Of a stretch of DNA of 64,000 nt, positions 26,272-34,596 are shown in pieces. Origin of the DNA: Roseomonas indoligenes (GTDB taxonomy: Bacteria > Pseudomonadota > Alphaproteobacteria > Acetobacterales > Acetobacteraceae); contig NZ_JAGIZA010000002.1 in the NCBI RefSeq assembly GCF_017813365.1, positions 124,001 through 188,000 on the forward strand. The letters are read 5' to 3'. Position numbers and translations under genes: made by a program. Every line of letters begins with the position of its first letter. Positions within the stretch are counted from its first letter, which is position 1. The notes under the pieces were generated by a model, which did no database searches, was not told the origin of the DNA, and worked only from the letters and a program-made list of their open reading frames with translations.

Positions 26272-27290
26272 CGGCCGTGCTCGTCACCGGCGGTGCCGGC
26301 TACATCGGCGGCCAAGCCGTCCTCGCGCTGCTGGACGCCGGCTATGCCCCGGTGGTGCTGGACGACCTCTCCACTGGATTGCGGGACGCCGTGCCGCCGG
26401 GCGTGCCGCTGGTGGTGGGCGACGTGGCCGATGCCGGCCTCGTCGCCCGCACCCTGCGCGCGCACCGGGCGGAGGCGGTGATGCACTTCGCCGCCTCCCT
26501 GGTGGTGCCGGAGAGCGTGGCGCATCCCCTGGCCTACTGGCGCAACAACCTGGCCGGAACGCTGGGCCTGCTGGAGAGCTGCGTGGCGGCCGGGGTGCGC
26601 CGCCTCGTCTTCTCATCCACCGCGGCCGTATACGGCATCCCCGAGGTGTTGCCGGTGCGGGAGGACGTGCCCTGCCGTCCCATCAACCCCTATGGCGCGA
26701 GCAAGCTGGCGGCGGAGCGGCTGATCGGCGACGCCTCCGCCGCGCACGGCCTCTCCTTCGTCGCGCTGCGCTACTTCAACGTGGCGGGGGCCGACCCCGC
26801 CGGGCGCACCGGCCGCCGCCGCCCGGCCGCCACCCACCTGATCGCCACGGCCTGCGACGCGGCACTGGGCCGGCGCGATTCCGTGACGGTTTACGGCGAC
26901 GACTACGACACGCCGGACGGGACGGGGGTGCGGGACTATGTCCATGTCGCCGACCTCGCCACCGCGCATGTGGCGGCGTTGCGCCACCTGCTGGAGGGGG
27001 GCGGCAACCTGACGCTGAACTGCGGCTATGGCCGCGGCCATTCCGTGCTGGCCGTCCTGCGCGCGGTGGAGCGAGCGGCCGGGCGCTCCGTGCCGCACCG
27101 AATCGCCCCGCGCCGCCCGGGCGATCCGCCGGCGTTGGTCGCGGTGGCCGATGGCGTGCGGCAGATCCTGGGCTGGCGCCCGGTGCATGACAGCCTGGAC
27201 CGGATCGTGGGCGACGCCCTGGCCTGGGAGGGTCGGCGTGCCGCCCCTTCGCTTCTGCCAGGCCGGCCGAACGCGCGCGCCCACGCGTGA
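26268..27290 (+). CDS. galE: UDP-glucose 4-epimerase-like SDR
   Basis: A 340-residue extended short-chain dehydrogenase. The NAD loop is VLVTGGAGYIGGQAVLALLD, the catalytic region has FSSTAAVYGIP and the YxxxK motif (NPYGASKLAAERL), followed by LRYFNVAGADPAGRTG and GTGVRDYVHVADLATAHVAA, all GalE-type blocks. It interconverts UDP-glucose and UDP-galactose or the N-acetyl forms. Start overlaps the previous stop (ATGA). Its position before an OpgH-like glucosyltransferase and after GT4/PIG-L suggests it supplies an activated sugar for the operon's product. Specificity cannot be settled by eye. Confidence 0.88.
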   Translation: MTAVLVTGGAGYIGGQAVLALLDAGYAPVVLDDLSTGLRDAVPPGVPLVVGDVADAGLVARTLRAHRAEAVMHFAASLVVPESVAHPLAYWRNNLAGTLGLLESCVAAGVRRLVFSSTAAVYGIPEVLPVREDVPCRPINPYGASKLAAERLIGDASAAHGLSFVALRYFNVAGADPAGRTGRRRPAATHLIATACDAALGRRDSVTVYGDDYDTPDGTGVRDYVHVADLATAHVAALRHLLEGGGNLTLNCGYGRGHSVLAVLRAVERAAGRSVPHRIAPRRPGDPPALVAVADGVRQILGWRPVHDSLDRIVGDALAWEGRRAAPSLLPGRPNARAHA

Positions 27291-27300
27291 GGATCCGGGC

Positions 27301-28911
27301 TTGAGCGCGCGCCAGGGCGCCGCGCTGCGCCTGGCCCGGCGGGGCCGGCGAATCGCCTTCGCCGGCCTCGCGCTGGGGATCGCGGCCGTGCTGCTGGCGC
27401 TCGGGCTGGGCGTGCTGGCACCCGGCGGATGGTCGGTGTGGGAGGTGCTTCTCCTCATCTGCCTCGTCGGGAACCTGCCCTGGATCGCCCTGGCCGCGGC
27501 CACCGGCACGGTCGGGCTGCTGGTCCGTCTGCGCGGACGGGTGGCGCCGGAACCGGAAGGGCCGGTCACCCTCCGTACGGCGATCGCCGTCTGCGTGCGC
27601 GACGAGGCGATGGAGGAGGTGCTGCCGCCCCTGGCGCGGCTGATGGACGGGCTGGCGCCGTTCGGCGACCGCTTCGCCCTCGCCGTCCTCTCCGACACCC
27701 AGGATCCCGCCCATGCCGTGGCGGAGGAGGCTGCGGTGGCCGCCTTCTCGGCCGGGCGGCCGAAGGGTGCCGTGCTCTATCGCCGCCGCGCGGAGAACAC
27801 GGGCTACAAGGCCGGCAACGTGATGGACTTCCTGGACCACCACGCCGCGGGCTTCGACCTGATGCTGCTGCTGGACGCCGATTCCGAGATGTCGGCGGAG
27901 GCCGTGCTGCGGCTGGCGCGCGCGATGGAGGCGGAGCCGCGCCTGGGCCTGCTGCAATCCCCCATCGCCGGCCGCCCGGCCGTCGCGCCCTTCGGCCGCC
28001 TGTTCAATGCCGGCCATCGCGCGGGCGGGCAGACCTGGACGCTGGGCCAGGGCTGGTGGCAGGGCGATGAGGGACCCTTCTGGGGCCACAACGCCGCCCT
28101 TCGGATCGAGCCCTTCCGCCGCCACTGTCGTCTCGGGCCTCTGCCGGACGGGTCGCACATCCTCTCCCACGACCATGTGGAAGCAGCACGGCTGCACGCG
28201 GCGGGCTGGGGCGTGCGCGTGCTGCCGGACACGCGGGAAGGGGCGGGCGGCTCCCTGGAATCGGCGCCGCCCCACCTCCTCGCCTTCCTCTCGCGGGACC
28301 GGCGCTGGGCAGCGGGAAACCTGCAGTACCGGCACCTGCTGCGCGACCCTTCGCTGAGCCGGGTGGGCCGGTTCCAGATGCTGCAGGCGATCCTGCACTA
28401 CCTGCTCGCCCCGCTCTGGTTCGCCATGCTGCCTCTGGCGGCGTTGAACGCGGCCTTCGATGCGGAGGGCACGCCGCGTGGGGCGCTGGTGGCGCTGCTT
28501 CTGCTCGGCTACGCGGCGCTGCACATGCCGCGCTTGGCCGGGCACGTCGCGGCGCTGCTGCGCGCGCCGCCCGGGACGCGCCTGGCCTATCTTCGCCTCG
28601 CCGTGTCGGAGAGCTCCTTCCTCCTGCTCTTCGACCCGATCATCGCCTTCCACAACACGATCGTCGTCCTCTCCCACGCCCTTGGCCTTTCCCATAGAGG
28701 CTGGCCGTCGCAGAGCCGGGTGGAGCGACGCATTCCCTGGGCGGAGGCTGCCGCCTTTCTCTGGCCGCACACCCTGGCGGGGGTGGTCGTCCTCGGCCTG
28801 CTGCTTGCCTCCGGTTCCGCCTTCGCCTTGCTGGTCGGGCTGCCGGCGGTGGCGGGGTTGGTGCTGGCGATCCCCTTCTGCGTCCTGACCGCGGCGCCGG
28901 ATGCGCGGTGA
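27301..28911 (+). CDS. OpgH/MdoH-like membrane glucosyltransferase
   Basis: A polytopic GT2 enzyme related to OpgH, which elongates beta-1,2-linked osmoregulated periplasmic glucans at the inner membrane. The N-terminal membrane helices (FAGLALGIAAVLLALGLGVL and VLLLICLVGNLPWIALAAAT) precede the GT-A domain: ENTGYKAGNVMDFLDHH, LLLDADSEMS, GDEGPFWGHNAALRIEPFRR, LSHDHVEAARLHAAGWGVRV and RDRRWAAGNLQYRHLL. C-terminal helices follow. At 536 residues it is far shorter than E. coli OpgH (about 850), lacking the long N-terminal region. The start is uncertain: TTG 27301 gives a 10-base gap to galE, while GTG 27238 would overlap it. No opgG accompanies it, so its acceptor may be the operon's metabolite or a glucan. 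Confidence 0.85.
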   Translation: MSARQGAALRLARRGRRIAFAGLALGIAAVLLALGLGVLAPGGWSVWEVLLLICLVGNLPWIALAAATGTVGLLVRLRGRVAPEPEGPVTLRTAIAVCVRDEAMEEVLPPLARLMDGLAPFGDRFALAVLSDTQDPAHAVAEEAAVAAFSAGRPKGAVLYRRRAENTGYKAGNVMDFLDHHAAGFDLMLLLDADSEMSAEAVLRLARAMEAEPRLGLLQSPIAGRPAVAPFGRLFNAGHRAGGQTWTLGQGWWQGDEGPFWGHNAALRIEPFRRHCRLGPLPDGSHILSHDHVEAARLHAAGWGVRVLPDTREGAGGSLESAPPHLLAFLSRDRRWAAGNLQYRHLLRDPSLSRVGRFQMLQAILHYLLAPLWFAMLPLAALNAAFDAEGTPRGALVALLLLGYAALHMPRLAGHVAALLRAPPGTRLAYLRLAVSESSFLLLFDPIIAFHNTIVVLSHALGLSHRGWPSQSRVERRIPWAEAAAFLWPHTLAGVVVLGLLLASGSAFALLVGLPAVAGLVLAIPFCVLTAAPDAR

Positions 28912-30193
28912 TCCGGGCCGCACCGGGCCGCTGATCGGCGCGCCCGGCTGGCGATACGCCCTGATCGCCGCCCTCTACGCCCATCAGGGGCTGGTGGCCG
29001 GCTTCGCGCTCACCGCCATCCCCAACCACTTCGCCGCTCTCGGCGCCTCCACCGGTGAGATCGGCGCCCATGTCGCGACGGTCGGGCTGCCCTGGATCCT
29101 GCAACCCCTCTGGGGCCCGGTGGTGGACCGCTTCGGTGGCTTCGCCATGGGCCGCCGCCGCTTCTGGGTGCTGCTGGCGCTCACTGCCTCCCTGCTGGCG
29201 CTGGCGAGGCTGCTGCTGGTGGAGGAGGGAGGGGTCGCCACCCTCCCCGCCATCAGCGCCGTCTTCCTCGTGCAGGGCGCCCTCGCCGCGCTGAACGACA
29301 CGGCCACGGACGGCATGATCATCGACAACGTGCCGCCGGAGAGGCTGGGCACGGCCAATGCCGTCACCCGCACGGGCTTCGTGACCGGTGGGGCGGCGGG
29401 GGCGGCGCTCTTCGCCTGGATGCTGCCCGCGCACGGGCTGCACGCCTCCGCCCTCGTGCTGCTCGGCTTCGGCGGGGGGGTGCTCCTCCTCCAGATGCTG
29501 GTGCGGGAGGATGCGGACGACGCGCGCCTGTCCCTTCGCCGCAAGCACGCGCGCGCCGCGGCGGGGGAGGGGTTCGCCACCCTGCTGCGCCGTCTCTTCG
29601 CCAGCCTGCGGGGCGGCGCCACGCCGTTGCTGCTGGTCTTCTGCTTCGCCACCGATTTCGGCGCCGCGATCTTCCGCCTGCCGCTGAGCGTGGAGCTGAT
29701 CCAGGCCCGGGGATGGGAGGCGGAGGCGCTGTCGCGCTTCCAGGCCGGCATGGGCCTCGTCACCGGCACGCTCGGGGCGCTGGCGATCGGCTGGTGGACG
29801 GACCGGGCAGGGCCGGGGCGGGCACTGGCGGTCCTGCTGGGGCTGTGCGGCATCGCGCATGTGCTATCGGGTGCCCTGCTGATGGTGCCGGAGCCGCGCT
29901 GGGCCGCGATGGCCGGGCCGCTCGCCCTCGGTCTCTCCACCGTCCTGCCGGCGCTGCTCTTCGTCGCGCTCGCCCCTGCCGTGATGCGGGCGAGCCTCGG
30001 CCCGGCCGCCGCCACGCGCTTCGCCCTGTTCATGGCGGCACTGAACATGGGGGATGTGACGGGATCCGCGGTGGCGGGGGATGCGGCTGCCCTGATGGGC
30101 CTGCCATCGGTCGGCCTGGCGGCCGGGGCCCTCTTCCTCGTCTTCGCGCTGCTGTCGGCCACGGGCGGGCTCCGGCGGCTCGGGGCGACCTGA
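28901..30193 (+). CDS. MFS transporter
   Basis: A 430-residue protein with about twelve predicted membrane segments in two halves. Between the second and third helices is the MFS loop GPVVDRFGGFAMGRRRFWVL, and GWWTDRAGPGRALAVLL is its second-half counterpart. The resemblance to PAT/AmpG-type carriers (FLVQGALAALNDTATDGMII) suggests a sugar-conjugate or drug-like cargo. It overlaps the OpgH-like gene by 11 bases and is the last gene of the operon, where it probably exports (or imports) the product. The MFS call is firm; the cargo is unknown. Confidence 0.88.
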   Translation: MRGDPGRTGPLIGAPGWRYALIAALYAHQGLVAGFALTAIPNHFAALGASTGEIGAHVATVGLPWILQPLWGPVVDRFGGFAMGRRRFWVLLALTASLLALARLLLVEEGGVATLPAISAVFLVQGALAALNDTATDGMIIDNVPPERLGTANAVTRTGFVTGGAAGAALFAWMLPAHGLHASALVLLGFGGGVLLLQMLVREDADDARLSLRRKHARAAAGEGFATLLRRLFASLRGGATPLLLVFCFATDFGAAIFRLPLSVELIQARGWEAEALSRFQAGMGLVTGTLGALAIGWWTDRAGPGRALAVLLGLCGIAHVLSGALLMVPEPRWAAMAGPLALGLSTVLPALLFVALAPAVMRASLGPAAATRFALFMAALNMGDVTGSAVAGDAAALMGLPSVGLAAGALFLVFALLSATGGLRRLGAT

Positions 30194-30245
30194 GGGGGGG
30201 GGCAGCCGGCCGAATCGAGGATTGGCCCCACGAATCGTATTCCTG

Positions 30246-30264
30246 TTTTGTTCTCTTTTGTCTT
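30246..30264 (+). promoter_or_regulatory. AT-rich direct repeat upstream of the 165-aa gene
   Basis: TTTTGTTCTC followed by TTTTGTCTTA forms a 10-bp imperfect direct repeat, in an AT-rich island that stands out in this GC-rich DNA, 13 bases before the ATG at 30277. It resembles the alphaproteobacterial LexA box GTTC-N7-GTTC but does not match it (GTTC-N6-GTCT). Since a DNA alkylation repair gene lies just downstream, damage control is conceivable. Promoter or operator function is inference. Confidence 0.35.
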
Positions 30265-30276
30265 AAGCTCTCCTTC

Positions 30277-30774
30277 ATGAGCCACCTCCACGACACCAAC
30301 GCTCCCCGCCCCGACATGGACGTGCTGGCTGCGCGCCTGGCCGAGCAGCGCTATCGCGCCCTGGTGGAGCGCGGTGTCTCCAAGGTGCAGGCCTGGGACG
30401 AGGCGGTCTCCCTCTTCGTCGGTCACCACCCCGGCTGGCCGGCGCCGATGGCCGAGCGGGAGGCGGCAAGGACCGTCGGCGCGCTGATCCTGAACCGGCT
30501 GGCCTGCGACCGGGCCGGGCCGAAGCCAATGGCCCACAGGGTGCCGCTCGACCTGCTCATCGACCTGAACACGCCCGAGACGCCGGAGAGCGTCCGGGCC
30601 GCCTGGCGGGCCAAGGGGCAGGGCGGGGGCGTCGCCGCCCTGTTCAAGCGGGCCGGGATGACCGCATGGCCCGCCCGCCCGGCCCGCCTGCCCCTGCGCC
30701 TCCGCTGCGCCCCGCGGGATCGGATGCACCCGGCCGCGCCGGCCTTCTCCAGCCCCACGCAGCTTGGGCGGTAG
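30277..30774 (+). CDS. Hypothetical protein (165 aa) upstream of a DNA glycosylase
   Basis: Starts [20 protein letters not shown]. The first two thirds are helical and charged ([40 protein letters not shown]); the last 50 residues are basic and proline-rich. No signal peptide, no known domain. The ATG lies just after an AT-rich promoter-like island (30246-30264), and the gene ends a few bases before the alkyladenine glycosylase start, so they probably form a two-gene unit. I do not recognise the family. Confidence 0.6.
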   Translation: MSHLHDTNAPRPDMDVLAARLAEQRYRALVERGVSKVQAWDEAVSLFVGHHPGWPAPMAEREAARTVGALILNRLACDRAGPKPMAHRVPLDLLIDLNTPETPESVRAAWRAKGQGGGVAALFKRAGMTAWPARPARLPLRLRCAPRDRMHPAAPAFSSPTQLGR

Positions 30775-30781
30775 ATCCGGC

Positions 30782-31345
30782 TTGGCTCCGATCCCCCGTC
30801 CCCTTTTTGCGCGTCCCGCGGCCGAGCTGGCGCGGGACCTGATCGGGGCCACCCTCCTGATGGACGGGGTGGGTGGCCTGATCGTCGAGACGGAGGCCTA
30901 TGATCACGAGGACCCGGCGTCGCACAGCTATGCCGGGCGGACGGCACGCAACGCCGCGATGTTCGGCCCGCCGGGGCATGCCTATGTCTACCGCTCCTAC
31001 GGGCTGCACTGGTGCCTCAACATCGTCTGCGGCACCGAGCCTTCCGGCAGCGCGGTGCTCATTCGGGCCCTGGAGCCGACCGCCGGAATCGAGGTGATGC
31101 AGCAGCGGCGCGGCACGGTGGTGCCGAAGCTGCTCTGCAGCGGCCCGGGCCGGCTGTGCCAGGCGCTCGGCGTGACTGGCGCGCTGGACGGGCAGCCGCT
31201 GGACCGGCCGCCCTTCTCGATCCTGGCCCGGCGGGAGGAGGTTCCGGTCGTCAGCGGACCGCGCATCGGGATCACGCGGGGCGCCGAGACGCCGTGGCGC
31301 TTCGGCCTGCGCGGTTCCGCCTTCCTCAGCCGGCGCTTCGCCTGA
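30782..31345 (+). CDS. 3-methyladenine DNA glycosylase (AAG/MPG family)
   Basis: Excises alkylated and deaminated purines from DNA. The 187-residue sequence has [11 protein letters not shown], the catalytic segment [20 protein letters not shown] (the Glu is the general base), [20 protein letters not shown] with the intercalating Tyr region, and [14 protein letters not shown], all typical of the MPG fold. No ATG is available; TTG 30782 or TTG 30764 are candidates, and I prefer the first as it starts close to the conserved LPRxFFAR-like segment ([12 protein letters not shown]). It follows the 165-residue gene with almost no gap. Confidence 0.9.
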   Translation: MAPIPRPLFARPAAELARDLIGATLLMDGVGGLIVETEAYDHEDPASHSYAGRTARNAAMFGPPGHAYVYRSYGLHWCLNIVCGTEPSGSAVLIRALEPTAGIEVMQQRRGTVVPKLLCSGPGRLCQALGVTGALDGQPLDRPPFSILARREEVPVVSGPRIGITRGAETPWRFGLRGSAFLSRRFA

Positions 31346-31501
31346 CGCTGCCGCTTCGCGGTGCCCTGGTGTGGGACGTGGATGGCCGGGGATGCCGGAC
31401 CCGGCGCGGCGTTCCCCGACATCGCTGCGCGACGCGGAGTCCGGCACCCTGCCGAGGGCCGGCGCGGGCCGCGAGGCCGCCCTCTTCGGGCGTTGGGATT
31501 C

Positions 31502-32710
31502 TTAGATCGAGCTGCGCACGCGCATGAGGCCCTGGTGCGGCGCCACCAGGCGCGGGACGCCGGAGTTGGACATGATCCAGGGGCGCCCGTCATTCCCGAA
31601 GGGAATCGCGCTCCAGAGGCGCTGCACCAGCGCGTCCAGGTCGACGGAGTAGAATTTGGAGCGGGTGGCGGAGAAGCCGATATCGATCCCGAGCGAGAGC
31701 CCGGGGATGTCCATCACGACGATCGCCTTCTCCTTCATGTTGCTGAGGTTCTTGTAGGTCTCGTAGCCGGAACTGCCGAGGTTGATCAGGTCGGCCGCGT
31801 GCCCGCCGCTCTCGATCGCGATCTTGATGAGCTTTGTCAGGCCCTTCGTGTTGCCGACCGCGAGATTGAAGGCCGCCTCGTCCTGCGCGCCGGAGAGGTG
31901 GCCGTGCATGGCGCCGACATTCGGAAAGCCCGTGGCGACGATGACGACGAGCCCGCAGCTGATGGCGCCGGAGGTGGGAACCGCCGCGAGCGCGCCCGAC
32001 AGGCTCTCCAGCACCTTGACCAGCCCGTCGCCGGCGCCGTTGGCCTTCGCCCAGGCGATCACCTGCGGCAGGCTCAACGGCAGCACCCCGCTGCGCTGGG
32101 TGACCCCGAACAGCGCGCCGGAGGCCATGACGGAGCCAAGGTCCCGGGCGGAGCCCAGACGCCGCATCAGGCCGAGGGAAAAGTCGGCGCCATGCGGAAC
32201 GTGGATGCCGAACTGCGCCATGACGCTGCTGACCACGGGCATGAGGATGGGATCGACGAGCGAGATCTTGACCCCGGCCGAGTAGAACAGCGGCGGGTCG
32301 AACCGGATCTCGAACCAGTCCTGCTGCCCTGGGAGAACGCCTGGCGGGGGAACCGGGTCGCTGTTCGGCGCGGGGGCGGGTGCGGGCGGCCCGGCGAGGA
32401 GGCGGGCGTCCAGGGCCCTGAGCGTCTTCTGCCCGACCTTCCCGTCCCACTCCGCGGCGGTGGTCGGGAAGGCCTTCGTCTGGAAGGAGGTGACGGCATT
32501 GACGGTGTGCTGTCCGTACCAGCCATTGCCGGAGGAGGGCTGCACCCAGTCGCCGCCAAGATCCTCGCCAAGAGACTTCAGCGCCTCCTGCACGAGCTTC
32601 ACCGCGCCGCTGTCGTTGGTGGTGCGGCCCATGGCAAGGCTCGGCCGTGCCTTCGTCTCGATCTGCCGCAGGGCGGCATTGCCGCTGAGCCTGGCCGATT
32701 GAAGGGGCAT
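31502..32710 (-). CDS. Peptidoglycan-binding domain protein, possible T6SS-related factor
   Basis: A 402-residue protein without an obvious signal peptide. Residues about 30-120 resemble a PG_binding_1 domain (GAVKLVQEALKSLGEDLGG ... GWYGQHTVNAVTSFQTKAF ... WDGKVGQKTLRALDARL). After a short proline-rich linker (PPAPAPAPNSDPVPPPG) comes a 260-residue C-terminal domain that I do not recognise, with glycine-rich hydrophobic stretches (GAISCGLVVIVATGFPNVGA). Such layouts occur in phage- or T6SS-associated cell-wall proteins. A leaderless protein that binds peptidoglycan near a T6SS locus suggests an effector, but no catalytic motif was seen. The start is ATG 32710 (MPLQSARLSG). Confidence 0.6.
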   Translation of the reverse strand: MPLQSARLSGNAALRQIETKARPSLAMGRTTNDSGAVKLVQEALKSLGEDLGGDWVQPSSGNGWYGQHTVNAVTSFQTKAFPTTAAEWDGKVGQKTLRALDARLLAGPPAPAPAPNSDPVPPPGVLPGQQDWFEIRFDPPLFYSAGVKISLVDPILMPVVSSVMAQFGIHVPHGADFSLGLMRRLGSARDLGSVMASGALFGVTQRSGVLPLSLPQVIAWAKANGAGDGLVKVLESLSGALAAVPTSGAISCGLVVIVATGFPNVGAMHGHLSGAQDEAAFNLAVGNTKGLTKLIKIAIESGGHAADLINLGSSGYETYKNLSNMKEKAIVVMDIPGLSLGIDIGFSATRSKFYSVDLDALVQRLWSAIPFGNDGRPWIMSNSGVPRLVAPHQGLMRVRSSI

Positions 32711-32828
32711 TCCCTGCTCTCCCGTTGGCCCGGGAATCCTATGGCCGGATCGTTCCGGGTCCAAACGCACGATCCTGTGCCATGGCGCCAGTCCGCGCGG
32801 GCGGTTCCACCAGCCGGAAAGGACGGCG

Positions 32829-33797
32829 TCAGCGGCGCGGGGCGGGGCGCATGGCGGCGCGGAGGCGCTCGGCCGCGGCGGGGTCCAGTCCCAGGTCGCG
32901 GGCCGGGTCGAAGAAGCGCGTGTCGGGCGTGAAGACGAGATAGGCCATCGCCTCGTTCGCCATCAGCCATTCCAGGGAGGTGTCGTAGCCCTCCGCTTTC
33001 AGGAAGCGGCGGAAGGCGTCGCGCTCGGCCTCGGTGAAGACCTCGCGCCAGGCGCGCGTCACCTGGGCGGCGAAGGCGGGGTCGGTGAAGAACAGCCCGT
33101 GCCCCGCCTCGTGCTCCAGCACGGCGCGGCGGGCGGAGGCGTCGAAGCTGCCGGCCTCGGCGGGGATGGTGATGACCGCCCGCGGCGCGGTGCGCGCCCC
33201 CGCGCCGAGGGCCGGCATCTGCGCCTCCAGCCACCGCTCCTCGGCGTTCAGCGCGATGCCGGAGGCGCGGGCAAGGGCGAAGAAGCGCTCCATCTCGGCC
33301 AGCGCGTAGTCGTGGCCGTAATAATAGGTTTCGGCGGTCTGGCCCTCCGCCGCGATCGCGGCGGCGAGGGCGGTGTCGTCCAGCAATCGGTCGCGCGGGG
33401 CGAGGGCCTTCTCCACGAAGGCGGCGATGCGGTTCATGGCGCGCCCCTGGCGTGCCAGATCGGGAAAGGCGATGAGGAAGACGCCCGGCAGGTCGGCGAG
33501 GCGCACGATGGTGGTCTCGGCCGGCTGCCAGCGGAGCACCGCCTCGCGGTCCATGGCGGGGAACACGGGGGCCGGAGGAGGTGGCGCCTCCTGCGCTGGG
33601 GAGGAGAGGGGGCCCGGCACGGCCGGCCGCTCCGTCAGCCCGGTCCATTGGACGCCGATCCAGATGGCGCCGATCAGGCCGATCGCCAGCGCGGCAAGGC
33701 CGCCCGGCCGCCATCCCGGCCGCCGCGCGGGCAGGGCCGCCGCCGCGGCCGGCGGCGGGGTCATGCGGATGGTGTCGTCGTCGCGGCTGTCCCGCAC
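32829..33797 (-). CDS. Membrane-anchored HExxH putative metalloprotease
   Basis: A 322-residue protein with one N-terminal membrane anchor (LAALAIGLIGAIWIGVQWTG) after a short basic cytoplasmic tail, a Pro-rich stalk, and a periplasmic domain. Residues 229-233 read HEAGH within AVLEHEAGHGLFFTDPAF, a zincin HExxH motif, and WLMANEAMAYLVF about 45 residues on could give the third ligand Glu. I do not recognise a defined peptidase family. It is preceded by an OmpA-like gene (25 bases) and followed by the peptidoglycan-binding protein, which suggests an envelope-related role. Catalysis is inference from the motif. Confidence 0.65.
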   Translation of the reverse strand: MRDSRDDDTIRMTPPPAAAAALPARRPGWRPGGLAALAIGLIGAIWIGVQWTGLTERPAVPGPLSSPAQEAPPPPAPVFPAMDREAVLRWQPAETTIVRLADLPGVFLIAFPDLARQGRAMNRIAAFVEKALAPRDRLLDDTALAAAIAAEGQTAETYYYGHDYALAEMERFFALARASGIALNAEERWLEAQMPALGAGARTAPRAVITIPAEAGSFDASARRAVLEHEAGHGLFFTDPAFAAQVTRAWREVFTEAERDAFRRFLKAEGYDTSLEWLMANEAMAYLVFTPDTRFFDPARDLGLDPAAAERLRAAMRPAPRR

Positions 33798-33822
33798 GGC
33801 GGCAGCTCCGGCGTCCTGGGCC

Positions 33823-34458
33823 TCAGCTGCCGATATTCAGCACCTGGACGCGCCGGTTCCGCTGTTCCGCCTGATTGTCGCCCGTGCGGACCAGGAGCTG
33901 GCTCTCCCCCAGCCCCGTCGCCTCGAGCTTCGCGGCCGGCACGTTGTAGCGCTGCGTCAGGAAATCCCGCACCGCCTCCGCGCGGCGCTGGGACAAGGCG
34001 CGGTTCGCCTCGTCCGGCCCCACCGTGTCCGTGTGGCCCTCGATCCGGAAGCGGTAGGGCGCCAGTTCCGGCGAGGAGAGGGCCTGGCCGAGCGGCGCCA
34101 GCGCCCGCTCGGCGGCGGGGGTGAGGGTCGCGGAATTGGTCGGGAACTGCACCGTGATGGACACGGCGGGGGTGCCGGCCGGCGCCGTCGTGGCGGCCGG
34201 GGCCTCGGCGGGGCGGAGCGAGGGGCGCGGGACTGTTGCGGCGGGCGGGCGCGGCGCCGCGCCGGCCTGGGACGGCGGGGCCTGCGGGGCAGGGGCCACC
34301 GGCTGCGCGCCGGGCATCTGAATGCCGCGAGGGGGGCCGTTCCCGGGGCGGAGCTGCTCGATCATCTGCATGGCGGACTGCGCCGCGGCGGGCACGGGTC
34401 CGGCCGCAGCGATGAGGGCTGCGCCGAGCGACAGGACGAGGCGGTGGGAAGGCAGCAT
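33823..34458 (-). CDS. OmpA-family peptidoglycan-associated protein
   Basis: A 211-residue secreted protein: signal peptide (MLPSHRLVLSLGAALIAAAG, cleavage near AAAQ-SAM), a Pro/Ala-rich linker of about 75 residues, and a C-terminal OmpA domain (VQFPTNSATLTPAAERALAP, YRFRIEGHTDTVGPDEANRA, LSQRRAEAVRDFLTQRYNVP, NRRVQVL). The domain binds diaminopimelate of peptidoglycan. There is no lipobox, so the protein is probably soluble or loosely held in the periplasm. It lies downstream of the kinase gene (138-base gap) and may belong to the same run of - strand genes. Confidence 0.85.
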   Translation of the reverse strand: MLPSHRLVLSLGAALIAAAGPVPAAAQSAMQMIEQLRPGNGPPRGIQMPGAQPVAPAPQAPPSQAGAAPRPPAATVPRPSLRPAEAPAATTAPAGTPAVSITVQFPTNSATLTPAAERALAPLGQALSSPELAPYRFRIEGHTDTVGPDEANRALSQRRAEAVRDFLTQRYNVPAAKLEATGLGESQLLVRTGDNQAEQRNRRVQVLNIGS

Positions 34459-34596
34459 GCGTCTCTCCTCGATCGGCCGGGCCGGGAGGAGGGAGCCTAC
34501 ACCGGACGCCCAACCGTTCCGCAACGGTTTGCTCCCGCCGCGTTCAGCGTGCAATGCCCCTGGCAGGTGTCGGAGGTGCGGATTCAGGGCCGCCGG

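Noticed and set aside
16255-30193. Mycothiol operon
   Set aside because: No MshC-like cysteine ligase or MshD-like acetyltransferase is present, and YcaO, methyltransferase and oxidoreductase have no role there.
16255-30193. RiPP cluster with a hidden precursor peptide
   Set aside because: Genes overlap throughout, leaving no intergenic room for a precursor; no short Cys/Ser/Thr-rich peptide frame was found at the junctions.
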